The translations under genes were made by a program, and so were the position numbers. This document shows positions 10,801 to 18,716 of a stretch of DNA of 64,000 bases, one piece after another (within the stretch, counting starts at the first letter, position 1; each line of letters starts with the position of its first letter). This DNA is from Gluconacetobacter diazotrophicus PA1 5 (lineage in GTDB: Bacteria > Pseudomonadota > Alphaproteobacteria > Acetobacterales > Acetobacteraceae): contig NC_010125.1 in assembly GCF_000067045.1 (NCBI RefSeq), forward strand, positions 2,470,001 to 2,534,000, read 5' to 3'. Below the pieces are notes generated by a model that was given only the letters and a program-made list of their open reading frames with translations, had not been told where the DNA came from and searched no databases.

Positions 10801-11896
10801 GCTGGTCAGCCGGCGCGGCCCCGCCGCCGACGGCGTCGCCGACCTGCGTGCCACGCTGCTGGATGCGGGCGCGCTTCGCGTCGAAATCCGCGCCTGCGAC
10901 GTGACGGACCCGGCCGCGCTCGCGTCGCTGGTCGGTGATATCCGCGCCACCATGCCGCCGCTCGGCGGAGTCGTGCATGCCGCCGTCACCGTGGCGGACG
11001 GGCTGGTCTCGACCCTGACGGAGGAGCAGGTCGCCACCTCGGTCCAGGCCAAGCTGGGCGGCGCGCTGGCGCTGGACCGGCTGACGCGGGACGATCCGCT
11101 TTCGCTGTTCCTGATCTTCTCCTCGGCCACGATCACCCTCGGCGCGCCGGGCCAGGGCGCCTATGTCGCCGCCAACGCGGCGGTGGAGGCAATGATCCGG
11201 CGACGCCGCGATTCGGGCCTGCCCGGCTGCGCCGTCCGCTGGGGACCGATCGCCGATTCCGGCTTCCTGGAACGCAACGCGGCGGCGCGCGAGGCGCTGG
11301 ATCGCCGGCTGGGCGCGCAATCGATGCGCTCCATGGCGGCGCTGGACGCCCTGCCCGACCTGCTCGTCTCGTCCGATCCGTGCCCGGTGCTGGCGGACAT
11401 GGACTGGCAGGCAACCGGAAACATGCTGCCGATCCTGGACGAACCGCTGTTCGGCGCCGTGGCGCGCCGTCGGGACGAAGATAGCGACACCGGCGACCTG
11501 ATGACCCTGCTGGCCGGGGCGACCGAGGAACAGCGGCGCGAAATCGTCGCCGACCTGATCCTGGGCGAACTGACCCGCATCATGCAGACCGATCGCGAGG
11601 CGCTGCCCCTGGACCAGCCGCTGGCCGAACTGGGCATGGATTCGCTGACGGCGGTGGAACTGGCACTGGGGCTGGAACGCCGACTGGGCGTGTCGCTTCC
11701 CGGTTTCGCCTGGCAGGAAATGACCGTACGGCGCGTCGCCCGCCAGGTCTCCGCCCTGCTGGGTGCCGGCGGCCAGGACGCCGCCGTCACGCCGGACGAG
11801 GCCGTGCTGGACCGCCATCTGTCCGCCGAGGAACGGCAGGCCGCCTCGGCGTCGTCCGAACCCGTCTCCCAGAACAATGAAGAACTGACCACATGA
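4838..11896 (+). CDS. Highly reducing type I polyketide/fatty-acid synthase, RkpA-like
   Basis: A single-module megasynthase of about 2350 residues. Numbering from a possible TTG at 4820, the domains in order are: KS with TACSSS (Cys190), HGTGT and KTNVGH; AT with FSGNGTQ and GHSVGE (Ser632); DH with DHKVG (His930), its usual Pro replaced by Ala; a degenerate methyltransferase-like segment near 1290-1450; ER with HGAAGGVGLAA near 1773; KR with GGTGGFG near 1971 and GAYVAAN; and ACP with GMDSL (Ser2275). There is no thioesterase. The ATG at 4838 was chosen, but 4853 is also possible because no strong ribosome site is seen. It overlaps the oxoamine synthase by ATGA. The architecture and partner match the rhizobial K-antigen protein RkpA. 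The product is probably a reduced acyl chain for a capsule-associated lipid, by inference. Confidence 0.9.
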   Translation: MQNRSMPGHITDTPEDPIAIIGASCRLPGATDLEGLWHLLDEERESVRPLPGDRFPLRDFWHPRRGEAGKFYATHAATLDNVELFDAAFFGISAREARQIDPQQRLLLELAWEALEDAGTTSERIATAGVYIGASGLEYANQRLTDPANGDAYFMPGNTLSIFANRISHALGLRGPSMTVDTACSSSLFALHSACEDLRAGRIDAALVGGVSMLLSPYPFIGFCAAGMLSPKGRCHSFSADADGYVRGEGGAMVLLKPLSAAQRDGDDIRAVILRTAVNADGRTPGLTFPSAKAQAALLRDIYDQAGISPDRLAFVEAHGTGTPAGDPVETKALGSVLGQARATPLPIGSVKTNVGHLEPASGLVSLLKAMLALQKRRLPASLHCENPSPAIPFADLNLDVVTKARPLGEGELIAGVNNFGFGGANAHAILATAPAGAADQAARPSAPEAAPGRAVPLLLSARSEAGLRDLARIWSARSWSDADLRGVATRRAHLPYRLGVPGGNAADMRASLATWVDSRVHPDVVTGQALAQGRTVFVFSGNGTQFSGMGQELLEISAPFAAGIAEADAALRPHLGWSVLETMRSGDWSAEPADIAQPMLFAFQIGVLRGLERQGVRADIAIGHSVGEIAAAFYAGMLDMEEAARIVVLRSRHQAAAPGGGMAALHGDLEEATRLLKQAAPELEIAAFNAPNALAVAGDLDALDRLEAANAGTALQIHRLKVGYAYHSSRMDPISTPLVQDLGAITARLPERVLISTVTGQPVTATFDAEYWWRNVRAPVLFAESVRQAAAQGGAIFIEISPRPVLQHYLREILRDSDVQFRAIPAVPARVTTDPFPRAALACFAAGGDILSASCFTGPAQVRGLPGVQWQRERHWYTPTEDASVVLCDQQNTHPLLGARGKADPNEWIAHLDGAVQPWLADHKVGDTIVLAAACMIEFAFTAARAAWPAAQVLELRDFQIMRPIIIEPAQLREIRVRLAADGTITLDSRPRLAHAVWTRHATTRAGVAPVPPAALPPAATDSMLAGDALYATARAAGLAYGPAFQRVAATSMAEGRVEVTLTGHAPMAGLTLDPTALDGTFQGLVGLAVNHAGAGTESTDAPLPRKFGVIRLDLTAAEPVRGQATVMTSGPRETEADIVMLDGDGRAVLSATACWFTRMPGERPTPVAERSFHEIWLPSPLTPAPLSDDRFLALRPVMETPAGDADDKDAGLLAQAFLTACDAPAGDAPQGETPDVTRVWQTLFLDLPQWLPAALLLAWVGERRGKAPLHEAMPGDDAFPDIAFRQLLSGRAAELAAAQIADAIAAYTRDWPQDRPIRVLELHADRGTLTRQLAPRLAGLPGSLDYTILEPNRERQARLRPTVLAHLPGIVLAETVPAGAYDVLVAYTPGLHGIVPAAILAQADRLAPGGLILVAEAAEDGGWGVLRDLSADPLTTIAAWRDLPHRLRAVAESTPSQAPFPLALLAAVAAEAEDPLAAAPEPAPVLPPVRLSYAPEGHEDDETALTARAMLALAEDARQAAEAGERLAVVTRDAARTPHEAARTALARTIANEFPSLRCRRIDLSAAMTEAGTEEAVRAECASTDDEREVRWTPDGRVVRRLRESLPDRAAAPASEPVRLIQPVPGPLDRLCWTPEARTAPGPRDVVIDVRASGLNYRDVLSAIGMLPDELLLDGFAGATLGMECTGVVEAVGDQVTDLSPGDRVMALSAAAHSSRVVTDRRSVLPLPDWLSFAAGATVPVAYLTVLYALETVGALRAGETVLIHGAAGGVGLAAIQYASHVGARIIATAGSPAKRAALRRLGIETVLDSRSLRFGADVLAATNGQCVDAVLNALSGEAMERSLELLRPFGRFLELGKRDFLANTRVGIGPLRQNVSYHAIDVDALVRHRPELVGTLTQRLHALLEEGALGPLPHTSFPAAAATDAFALMRTSAHVGKIVLTMGPVHLPPDLDVPADRTVLVTGGTGGFGARAALWLVKRGARHLVLVSRRGPAADGVADLRATLLDAGALRVEIRACDVTDPAALASLVGDIRATMPPLGGVVHAAVTVADGLVSTLTEEQVATSVQAKLGGALALDRLTRDDPLSLFLIFSSATITLGAPGQGAYVAANAAVEAMIRRRRDSGLPGCAVRWGPIADSGFLERNAAAREALDRRLGAQSMRSMAALDALPDLLVSSDPCPVLADMDWQATGNMLPILDEPLFGAVARRRDEDSDTGDLMTLLAGATEEQRREIVADLILGELTRIMQTDREALPLDQPLAELGMDSLTAVELALGLERRLGVSLPGFAWQEMTVRRVARQVSALLGAGGQDAAVTPDEAVLDRHLSAEERQAASASSEPVSQNNEELTT

Positions 11897-13179
11897 CGGG
11901 ACCGAAATTCGGCCGACGCCTCGGCGAACGCATCAAGCTGCTGGCCAGCCTGTCCGGTGCCGCACCGGCCCAGACAGGCTCGCGCGGCTGGTCCCTGCCG
12001 GGCGTGGAGGAAATGGAGTTCATGGCGAAGCGCGCGGCGGCGCTCGGCATCGCCGATCCGTTCTTCCGCCAGCATGACGGACTCGACGGGGCCACGACGT
12101 CGATCGACGGACGCAGCTACATCAATTTCTCGTCCTACGACTATCTCGGCCTGAACGGCGATCCCCGGATCATCGCCCGGGTCGAGGACGCGCTGCGCAA
12201 ATATGGCACGACGGTTTCGGCCAGCCGCATGGTGTCGGGGGAACGCCCGTTCCATCGGGAACTGGAACATGCGCTGGCCGAATGGCACGGCGCCGAGGAC
12301 TGCGTCGTGATGGTATCGGGCCATGCGACCAACGTGACGACACTGGCCCAGTTGATGCGGCCCGGCGACCTGATCGTCCATGACGCCCTGGCCCATAACA
12401 GCCTGATCCAGGGCGCGATCCTGTCCGGCGCCCGCCGCGTCGCCTTCGCCCACAACGACGTCGCCGCCGCGCGCGAGCAGCTATGGATGCACCGCAAGGC
12501 TCATAAGCGCGCGCTGCTGGTGCTGGAAGGCCATTACAGCATGGATGGCGATATTCCCGACCTCGCGGCCTTCGTGGCCCTGGCGCGGGAATTCGACTGC
12601 ATGTCGCTGGTGGATGAAGCCCATTCGACCGGCGTGCTGGGCGCGGGCGGGCACGGCATTGCCGAACAGGCCGGCGTTGCACCGGATTCGGTCGACCTGT
12701 GGATGGGGACCCTCAGCAAAAGCCTGGTATCCTGCGGCGGATACATCGCCGGGCGCGCGGATGTCATTACCTACCTCAAGCGTACGGCCGCCGGATTCGT
12801 CTATTCCGTCGGCCTGCCGCCGCCCGGCGCCGCCGCCTCGCTGGCCGCACTGGACATCATACGCGAGGAACCGTGGCGCATCGCGCGCCTGCGCGAAAAC
12901 TCGGTCCATCTTCTGCGTCTTTTCCAGGATGCGGGGTTCGATACCGGCAGTTCCGCCGGCTACGGCATCGTGCCGCTGGTCACCGGCAGTTCGGTGACGG
13001 CCGGTCGCCTGTCGCAGGCCGTATTCGAACAGGGCATCAACGTCCAGCCGATCATCCATCCCGCGGTGCCAGAACGGGCTGCGCGCCTGCGCTTCTTCGT
13101 CAGCGCATCGCACACGACCGATCAGATCGAAACGACGGCGGCGGTTCTCGTGCGGGAATTGCAGGCCCTGTCGGAATAG
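11893..13179 (+). CDS. PLP-dependent alpha-oxoamine synthase (AONS/SPT/KBL family), RkpG-like
   Basis: 428 residues. Enzymes of this family condense an acyl thioester with an amino acid, with decarboxylation, giving an alpha-amino ketone. Visible motifs are SSYDYLGL, SGHATN for the cofactor pocket, DALAHNS, DEAHSTGVLG with the PLP-pairing Asp, and TLSKS with the Schiff-base lysine at residue 276. An extension of about 75 residues precedes the catalytic fold. The start overlaps the PKS stop (ATGA), so it likely off-loads the PKS acyl-ACP. RkpG of Sinorhizobium sits next to RkpA in the same way. The amino-acid co-substrate (Gly, Ala or Ser) cannot be read from the sequence. Its 3' end overlaps the convergent kpsS-like gene by 58 bp. 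Confidence 0.9.
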   Translation: MTGPKFGRRLGERIKLLASLSGAAPAQTGSRGWSLPGVEEMEFMAKRAAALGIADPFFRQHDGLDGATTSIDGRSYINFSSYDYLGLNGDPRIIARVEDALRKYGTTVSASRMVSGERPFHRELEHALAEWHGAEDCVVMVSGHATNVTTLAQLMRPGDLIVHDALAHNSLIQGAILSGARRVAFAHNDVAAAREQLWMHRKAHKRALLVLEGHYSMDGDIPDLAAFVALAREFDCMSLVDEAHSTGVLGAGGHGIAEQAGVAPDSVDLWMGTLSKSLVSCGGYIAGRADVITYLKRTAAGFVYSVGLPPPGAAASLAALDIIREEPWRIARLRENSVHLLRLFQDAGFDTGSSAGYGIVPLVTGSSVTAGRLSQAVFEQGINVQPIIHPAVPERAARLRFFVSASHTTDQIETTAAVLVRELQALSE

Positions 13180-14345
13180 GCGGACAGGATCCGCCGAACC
13201 GATCCCTCGACCGCCAGCGCCCGTCCTTCGGGGGTGAAGAAATCACCCTCGACCAGCACCTCCTGGATCAGCATGCGGCAGAAGGCGTCCAGTAATTCGG
13301 CGTCCGGGGCGCAGGCCTCGCGCCAGTAGCGTCCCAGCGGGCCGGAAAAGGTCAATCCCTCGACGTCGTAGATCGCCTCGCCCAGGATCTTGACCGGCTT
13401 GTTCCGCCTCAGGGCCAGCAGCCCGACAGTGCTGTTCACCGTCACCACCCCGATGCAGGAATCCAGGACCGGCTCCAGCGGTCCTTCGGACATGAAATAA
13501 ACCCGGTCCGCGACGCCCAGTGCCTGCGCACGGTCGCGGACCAGCCCCTCCCAGTCCGTCAGCCGGGGATCGAGCGGGTGACGCCGCACGACCAGCGACA
13601 GCGTATCGGGCGCATGGGCGGCGAAAGAGCCCAGAATCTGCTCCAGTGCCTGGCCCATGCCGTGGAACGGGGAATGGACCCGCAGTTGGTAGTCTCCCTC
13701 CATCTGCATCGGCACCAGCATGAAGGGGCCATCGGGCAGTACCGCCTGCGGCGGCTTGCGCACCAGGCGCCCGGCCCAGTCCCGCAGCCAGCCCGCATAT
13801 TCCACGAACGGGTCGATGGCGGCATGAAACCGCGCGTGGGGAAAAAGCGGGGTCAGGGCCACGCGCAGGGCGTGATAGGACACGTCATAGACCGACCGCC
13901 GCAGGAAATCGGCATGCGGCTTGTATCGCGGGGCGGGCCAGGGTGCGGTCCCGCGCGCCCGGATGGCGGCGGCGTCGCGCGGCAGGGCGGAAAATCCATT
14001 GACGCCGTGCGGCTCCAGCGTAATCCAGCCCGGCCTCAGATACCCCTCCTCGAACACCCATATGGCGATGCCCCGCTCGCGGGCGATCTCGGTCGCCATG
14101 CGATGGATCGGTCGGCAATCGCCGAACAGGATCATCGCATCCGGCCGTTCGCGCGCCACGATGTCTTCGATGAAGGCGGGCAAGGCCTCCTCGCGTCCGC
14201 GAAACCAGGTGGCGTCCGAGGAAAAGACGACATCGCCGCCGTTGAAAGCGATGCGACGGACGTGATGACCGGCGGCCTTCAGGGCCGCGGCCAGTTCGGA
14301 AAAGAACGGGGTGGCATTGCCCTGCAGCACCAGGAAACTCAGCAC
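13122..14345 (-). CDS. kpsS: KpsS-family capsule polysaccharide protein (Kdo transferase family)
   Basis: 407 residues. KpsS homologues transfer the first Kdo onto the lipid terminus of group 2 type capsules, at the cytoplasmic face. Family features seen are an N-terminal FLVLQGNATPFFSELAAAL, the segment GDVVFSSDATWFRGRE, FGDCRPIHR, FEEGYLRPGWITLE, PMQMEGDYQLRVHSPF and VTVNSTVGLLALRRNKPV. The GTG at 14345 is chosen because homology begins there; it overlaps the upstream glycosyltransferase stop by 7 nt. The longer open frame upstream is unrelated to the family. It forms a tight overlapping operon with the GT4 gene and kpsC. Confidence 0.88.
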   Translation of the reverse strand: MLSFLVLQGNATPFFSELAAALKAAGHHVRRIAFNGGDVVFSSDATWFRGREEALPAFIEDIVARERPDAMILFGDCRPIHRMATEIARERGIAIWVFEEGYLRPGWITLEPHGVNGFSALPRDAAAIRARGTAPWPAPRYKPHADFLRRSVYDVSYHALRVALTPLFPHARFHAAIDPFVEYAGWLRDWAGRLVRKPPQAVLPDGPFMLVPMQMEGDYQLRVHSPFHGMGQALEQILGSFAAHAPDTLSLVVRRHPLDPRLTDWEGLVRDRAQALGVADRVYFMSEGPLEPVLDSCIGVVTVNSTVGLLALRRNKPVKILGEAIYDVEGLTFSGPLGRYWREACAPDAELLDAFCRMLIQEVLVEGDFFTPEGRALAVEGSVRRILSAYSDRACNSRTRTAAVVSI

Positions 14346-15580
14346 GCCGTCCTCGCTTCCACGTCCATCGGACGAACGGCCACCGCCGCATCGGCATGCA
14401 CCGCGCCGTCGATCATCGCCAACCCGGCCGCCACCTGGGCCGGCCAGTCGGCAAAGACCGGCGTCTCGCCGTTCTCGCGCGTGTCCTCTCCGGCCAGGTC
14501 CAGGATCCTGCGCTGCCAGCCGGGTCCATCCAGCGGGTCCAGGTAACAGGGCAGATCTCCGGCGATTTCGCGAAAGACCGGCAGGTCGCTGCACAGGCAA
14601 GGGGTGCCCATGGACAGGGCCTCCAGCAACGGCAGGCCGAATCCTTCGGCGAACGAGGGAAACAGCAGGGCGCGCGCCCCCCGGACCAGATCAGCGACCA
14701 CCACATCGGACAATGTCGCGTATTCGTGCACGACCCCCTGAAGGGCGGGGCAACGTTCCATCATGTCGAGTATATTTTCGTTTTCCCAGCCGCGGCGCCC
14801 GATGACGACCAGATGCGGCAACCGGCTCCGGTCACGTCCCGTTGCCATATGCCGCCAGATATTAAGCAATAATAAATGATTTTTTCGCGGTTCGATCGTT
14901 CCCAGCACGACGAAATACGGGACATCCGGCGCCAGGCCGCTGACCGGGATCGTGGAGATTGGATCGACATGGCATCCATGGTGCACCACGCCGATCGGCG
15001 GGCAGCGGCCACCCGGCGCCAGGTAGTGCCGCAGGGAGTCCGCCACGGCCTGCGAGGGCACGATGACGGAATCCGCCAGTTGGCCCACCGTGTCCATACG
15101 CTGCCGATGGCGGTCCGGTTCGGTCGGGCGGGCATATTCCGGATAGTCGATCGGTATCAGGTCGTGGACCATGACGGCCAATCCGGCATTCGCCCGATCC
15201 ATGAAACCGGCGATCACGTCACGCTTCATCAGGTGATGATGCGACAGCAGCAGATACAGCCGGCGCCGCGCGGTCTCGCCAACCGTGCCGGCCGCCGCCG
15301 CCTGCAGCAGCAGCCCGGCCATCAGTGACGCCCCGCGCCAGGGCCTCGTCCCGTTCGTCCAGGCCCGCGCCAGCATCCGCAGGAACCAGGTTGTGGGACG
15401 GCGCGGCAGGACCCCGATCCGCCCCAGCGGGTGATAGGCCACGAAGGTCACCCGCGCCGGGAAATTCCGTGACAGGTACAGCGCGTATTCCAGCTCGACA
15501 CGATCGATTCCCGTCGGTACCGCGCTGCCGGCACGCGACAGCAGCCGGGAAATATCCATCAGGATCGGGTTGGACATCAT
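14339..15580 (-). CDS. Glycosyltransferase family 4 (GT-B fold)
   Basis: 413 residues. It probably adds a sugar to the capsule repeat or linker. The C-terminal donor domain shows GTIEPRKNHLLLL, VIGRRGWENE and the nucleotide-sugar signature EGFGLPLLEAL with the two conserved glutamates. The start is ATG 15580, overlapping the kpsC stop as ATGA; the longer frame upstream lies inside kpsC. The sugar specificity is unknown. Confidence 0.85.
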   Translation of the reverse strand: MMSNPILMDISRLLSRAGSAVPTGIDRVELEYALYLSRNFPARVTFVAYHPLGRIGVLPRRPTTWFLRMLARAWTNGTRPWRGASLMAGLLLQAAAAGTVGETARRRLYLLLSHHHLMKRDVIAGFMDRANAGLAVMVHDLIPIDYPEYARPTEPDRHRQRMDTVGQLADSVIVPSQAVADSLRHYLAPGGRCPPIGVVHHGCHVDPISTIPVSGLAPDVPYFVVLGTIEPRKNHLLLLNIWRHMATGRDRSRLPHLVVIGRRGWENENILDMMERCPALQGVVHEYATLSDVVVADLVRGARALLFPSFAEGFGLPLLEALSMGTPCLCSDLPVFREIAGDLPCYLDPLDGPGWQRRILDLAGEDTRENGETPVFADWPAQVAAGLAMIDGAVHADAAVAVRPMDVEARTAC

Positions 15581-17259
15581 GACGCCACCGCCGCACGATA
15601 GCGCGCGACAGCCTTGCGCCAGCCTGTCTGCAAGGCCAACGCCCGCATCCACCAGGTAGGCCGCCAGACCCGGGCGTCCTGCAGGCGCTCGATCAGGACT
15701 TCCGGGCTGCATGGCAGCCGGGTCACCGGGTCCAGATAACGCGGAAACAGGATCAGGACCCCCGCGACCAGTTCCTCCAGGGACAGGCGCCGCGTCCGGC
15801 GGGGGGGAACGTCCCCCCGATCGACCGTCAGCCCCCATCCCGCATAGAACGGCGCGCCATAGGTCACGACGCGCCGTCCCCGCATCAGGGCCTCGAATCC
15901 GGCAAGCGAGGTCAGGGTATGAACCTCGTCCACGCGGGCGATCGTATCGGTGATCGCCCCGCCGCGATCGATCCGATCGGCCAGTCGCAGGACAAGCACG
16001 TCGTCCACATGCCCCACCCGATGGGTCGCTTCGACATCGGGATGCGGCCGATAGAGGATGAAGGCGTCCGGGTTGCTCTCCCGGACCGCCTGCAGCAGTT
16101 CCAGGTTGCCTGCGATCCGCCCGCCCCCACGGCGCACCGACTGGTCGTCCGCGACCTGGCCGGGCACAAGGATCGTGCGCCGCCCCGCGGCATCCCAGGA
16201 CGCAGGCAGGGCAGAGGCCCGACCGGGGCCATATTTGGAAATACCAAGCAGCACCAACGCATCCATCAATTTCCTGGCGCGGGCGCGCAACACATCATCA
16301 AAGGGGGATGTGGCCAGAATATGTTCCAGGTCGCTCTCCTGCGCCGGGTCGTAATACATACCGCGCGTGTCGATCGTAATCGACGAAGGCGGGGTCAACG
16401 CGCTGCCCAGGCCGATGGAGCGGATGAAGCCGTCCTCCACCCGCCACAACGGAATACCCACCCGGCGCGCCGCATCTTCCAGTCCCGGTGGCTGCCGGGT
16501 TGCCCACACCGCCACCGCGCCGCGCTGCCCGGCGCGGATATCCGGGCGAAAGGGTGGATGGCCGGGCGCCGTCGCCAGGAAATCGGCAATCCTGCGCCGC
16601 TTCCATCGCGACATTCCCAGGCATGCGCCGATCCTGCGATTGGCCATGATCGTCCGCCGCCAGTCCGCCAGAAGCGTAATCGCATCGGCGCATGCCATCG
16701 GCGCACCGGTAAACGGATCGATATAATCAGTGCGATTCGCAATGTCGGTCATGATTCCGGCCAGGCTCATCCCATCCGGGATTCCCTTCACCGCAAGGCC
16801 GCGCAGAACGGCCAGCCGGGCCAGATCGGTCGTCGGGTGGGCATAGACACAGGTCGCACCGTCAAGAAGATCGTGCGGATCGGTATCGGCCGGGGCTACC
16901 GCCAGCCCATGGCGGCGCCCCCATGCGGCCAGTGCGCCCTGGCGCCGCCCGCAGACCAGAACCACGTCCTGCGCGGCATGCGCGGCGAAGACATCCCGCA
17001 GGATCGAACGAATCGGACGGGAACCGGCCCCCCATCCCGGGCCATATACGACGACCGGCCGCCGTGCTCCGGCAGGCCGCCCCCAGAAACATCCGCCGAC
17101 GCGCTGCCGCACGATCCGCGCGGCCAGACCGTCCAGTTCCCGCCCGGAACCGCAGACCCGTTCCGACGTAGCACCATCCTGCTTCACGGCCAGAACCGGC
17201 ATGACCCGGTGAAAGGGTGGAGGACGCAACAAGGCGGTTGTATCACCCGTTATCCGCAT
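15577..17259 (-). CDS. kpsC: KpsC-family protein with one intact Kdo-transferase module
   Basis: 560 residues against about 675 in E. coli KpsC, which carries two Kdo-transferase modules. The second module is complete: CLGMSRWKRRRI near 213-224, EDGFIRSIGLG near 275-285, TIDTRGMYYDP, VPGQVADDQSV, YRPHPDVE and GAPFYAGWGLTVDRG. The N-terminal 200 residues resemble only the second half of the first module (HDLLDGATCVYAHP and following) and lack EDGF-RS and PFYAGWG motifs, so that module looks eroded. LpsZ/RkpJ proteins of Sinorhizobium belong to the same family. ATG 17259 is taken as start; 17202 is an alternative. Confidence 0.85.
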   Translation of the reverse strand: MRITGDTTALLRPPPFHRVMPVLAVKQDGATSERVCGSGRELDGLAARIVRQRVGGCFWGRPAGARRPVVVYGPGWGAGSRPIRSILRDVFAAHAAQDVVLVCGRRQGALAAWGRRHGLAVAPADTDPHDLLDGATCVYAHPTTDLARLAVLRGLAVKGIPDGMSLAGIMTDIANRTDYIDPFTGAPMACADAITLLADWRRTIMANRRIGACLGMSRWKRRRIADFLATAPGHPPFRPDIRAGQRGAVAVWATRQPPGLEDAARRVGIPLWRVEDGFIRSIGLGSALTPPSSITIDTRGMYYDPAQESDLEHILATSPFDDVLRARARKLMDALVLLGISKYGPGRASALPASWDAAGRRTILVPGQVADDQSVRRGGGRIAGNLELLQAVRESNPDAFILYRPHPDVEATHRVGHVDDVLVLRLADRIDRGGAITDTIARVDEVHTLTSLAGFEALMRGRRVVTYGAPFYAGWGLTVDRGDVPPRRTRRLSLEELVAGVLILFPRYLDPVTRLPCSPEVLIERLQDARVWRPTWWMRALALQTGWRKAVARYRAAVAS

Positions 17260-17389
17260 CGCTGGTCATTCCCGGGCATTCGCGATGTTATATCCTCTCA
17301 AAATCGTCTGAATTTATGGGGTTATAGCAAACATTTCGAAATCGACAACGCTGTGCCACGTTAAAATCCGGTCCCCGGTCGCCAGTTCA

Positions 17390-18559
17390 TTACAGTAACG
17401 AGCAATAGAATTGACGCAGCCGCTCGGTATAGGCGGCACGGGAAAACCGGGATGCACGCAGCCTCCCTTTCCCCTGCAACGCCAGTCGCAAAGCCGAGGT
17501 TTCCCCCAGCCCGTCCAGTGTCCGGATCCCCCTGGCGATGTCATCGATATCCAGGGGATCGACCAGGATCGCGGCGTCCGCGGCAATTTCTTCCGTCGCC
17601 CCGCCGCGCGCGGTCAATACCGGCGTCCCCAGGGCCATCGCCTCGACGATGGGCAATCCGAATCCCTCGGCCAGCGAGGGAAAGAGCAAACCATGCGCAT
17701 CCTGGATCGCCCGGATCAGGCCGGGCTGGTCACACCAGGGCAGACGCAGGACCGGGGTGTCCCCGACAAACGGCGCGTAATCGGGCCTGTCATCCCCATC
17801 GGGTCCGATCAGGACCAGCGGCCGCCGCGTGCCGCTGCGCGCATGGGCGGCGACGAGGCGACAGATATTCTTCCGGCCTTCGACGCGCCCGACATGCAGG
17901 AAATAGCCCGGTGGCGCGGGCGGCAGCACCTGCCCCGCCTGCCGCAATTCGTCGGCGGAAAACCCGGCCGTCTGGAACAGGTTGTGAATATGCGACAACG
18001 GGACATCGCATTGGGTGGCGATATCGCGACGCGCCGACTCGGAAATCGTCACCACCGCATCGGCCGAACGGACCAGACGCCGCAGCAGCCGCCGATAGCG
18101 ATCGGGATCGATCCCGGTCAGTTCCGGATGCGTCAGGGGAACGACGTCGTGGATCGTCACTACATTTCGCGCCCCTTTCATTCGAATCGGCAGCGGATAG
18201 GTCCAGTGCATGATGTCGGGCGGCGTGGGCACCGAGACGGTGGCCAGCGCCCCCCAGAGCTTGAACCTGACATGCGCGATACGGAAAATATCCGGGCAGA
18301 CCGCATAGGGCGCGCGCCCATCCCGGCGAATCGTCGCGGGATAAGCAGGCCGCAGGGTCTGCACCGCACGCCAGACCTGCCTGGCCGGTGAATGCGGATG
18401 GCCGATCGGTGCTCCCTCGACCTGGTCGGTCAGATAGGTCGCGGGCAGGCCCGCCTGCTCCAGGCATTCCGCGATGGCCTGGGTATAGCGCGCCACACCG
18501 GTCCCGCCGGCCCGTTTCGCGTTACGCCCGTCCAGCCAGATCACCGGCCCGTCAGACAA
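17390..18559 (-). CDS. Glycosyltransferase family 4
   Basis: 389 residues with GT-B organisation. The N-terminal GGTGVARYTQA acceptor-domain motif is followed by IMHWTYPLPIRMKGARNVVTIHD; the donor domain has LHVGRVEGRKN and EGFGLPIVEAMALGTPVLT. It shares the unusual MHWTYPLPIR-KGARN stretch with the glycosyltransferase at 30895-32202, so the two are paralogues. A 130-bp gap separates it from kpsC, with the same orientation. Specificity is unknown. Confidence 0.85.
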   Translation of the reverse strand: MSDGPVIWLDGRNAKRAGGTGVARYTQAIAECLEQAGLPATYLTDQVEGAPIGHPHSPARQVWRAVQTLRPAYPATIRRDGRAPYAVCPDIFRIAHVRFKLWGALATVSVPTPPDIMHWTYPLPIRMKGARNVVTIHDVVPLTHPELTGIDPDRYRRLLRRLVRSADAVVTISESARRDIATQCDVPLSHIHNLFQTAGFSADELRQAGQVLPPAPPGYFLHVGRVEGRKNICRLVAAHARSGTRRPLVLIGPDGDDRPDYAPFVGDTPVLRLPWCDQPGLIRAIQDAHGLLFPSLAEGFGLPIVEAMALGTPVLTARGGATEEIAADAAILVDPLDIDDIARGIRTLDGLGETSALRLALQGKGRLRASRFSRAAYTERLRQFYCSLL

Positions 18560-18716
18560 GGTGACCGCCGCGAATTATAAATCCCATTCCATAAAAAAAC
18601 TGCAATATCAGCCCCTTGCTGCCCGGCATGGCAAACCGGCCCTCATCTGTGTATGGAGTAGCGCTGGCACATGACCCCGGCGTATGCCACATCCAGAACA
18701 AGACCAAGGTAGTAGA

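Noticed and set aside
4826-11818. 2330-residue open frame on the minus strand opposite the PKS gene
   Set aside because: It is the mirror of a GC-rich coding region, with Gly/Arg/Gln-rich composition and no recognisable domain; the plus strand carries every PKS motif.
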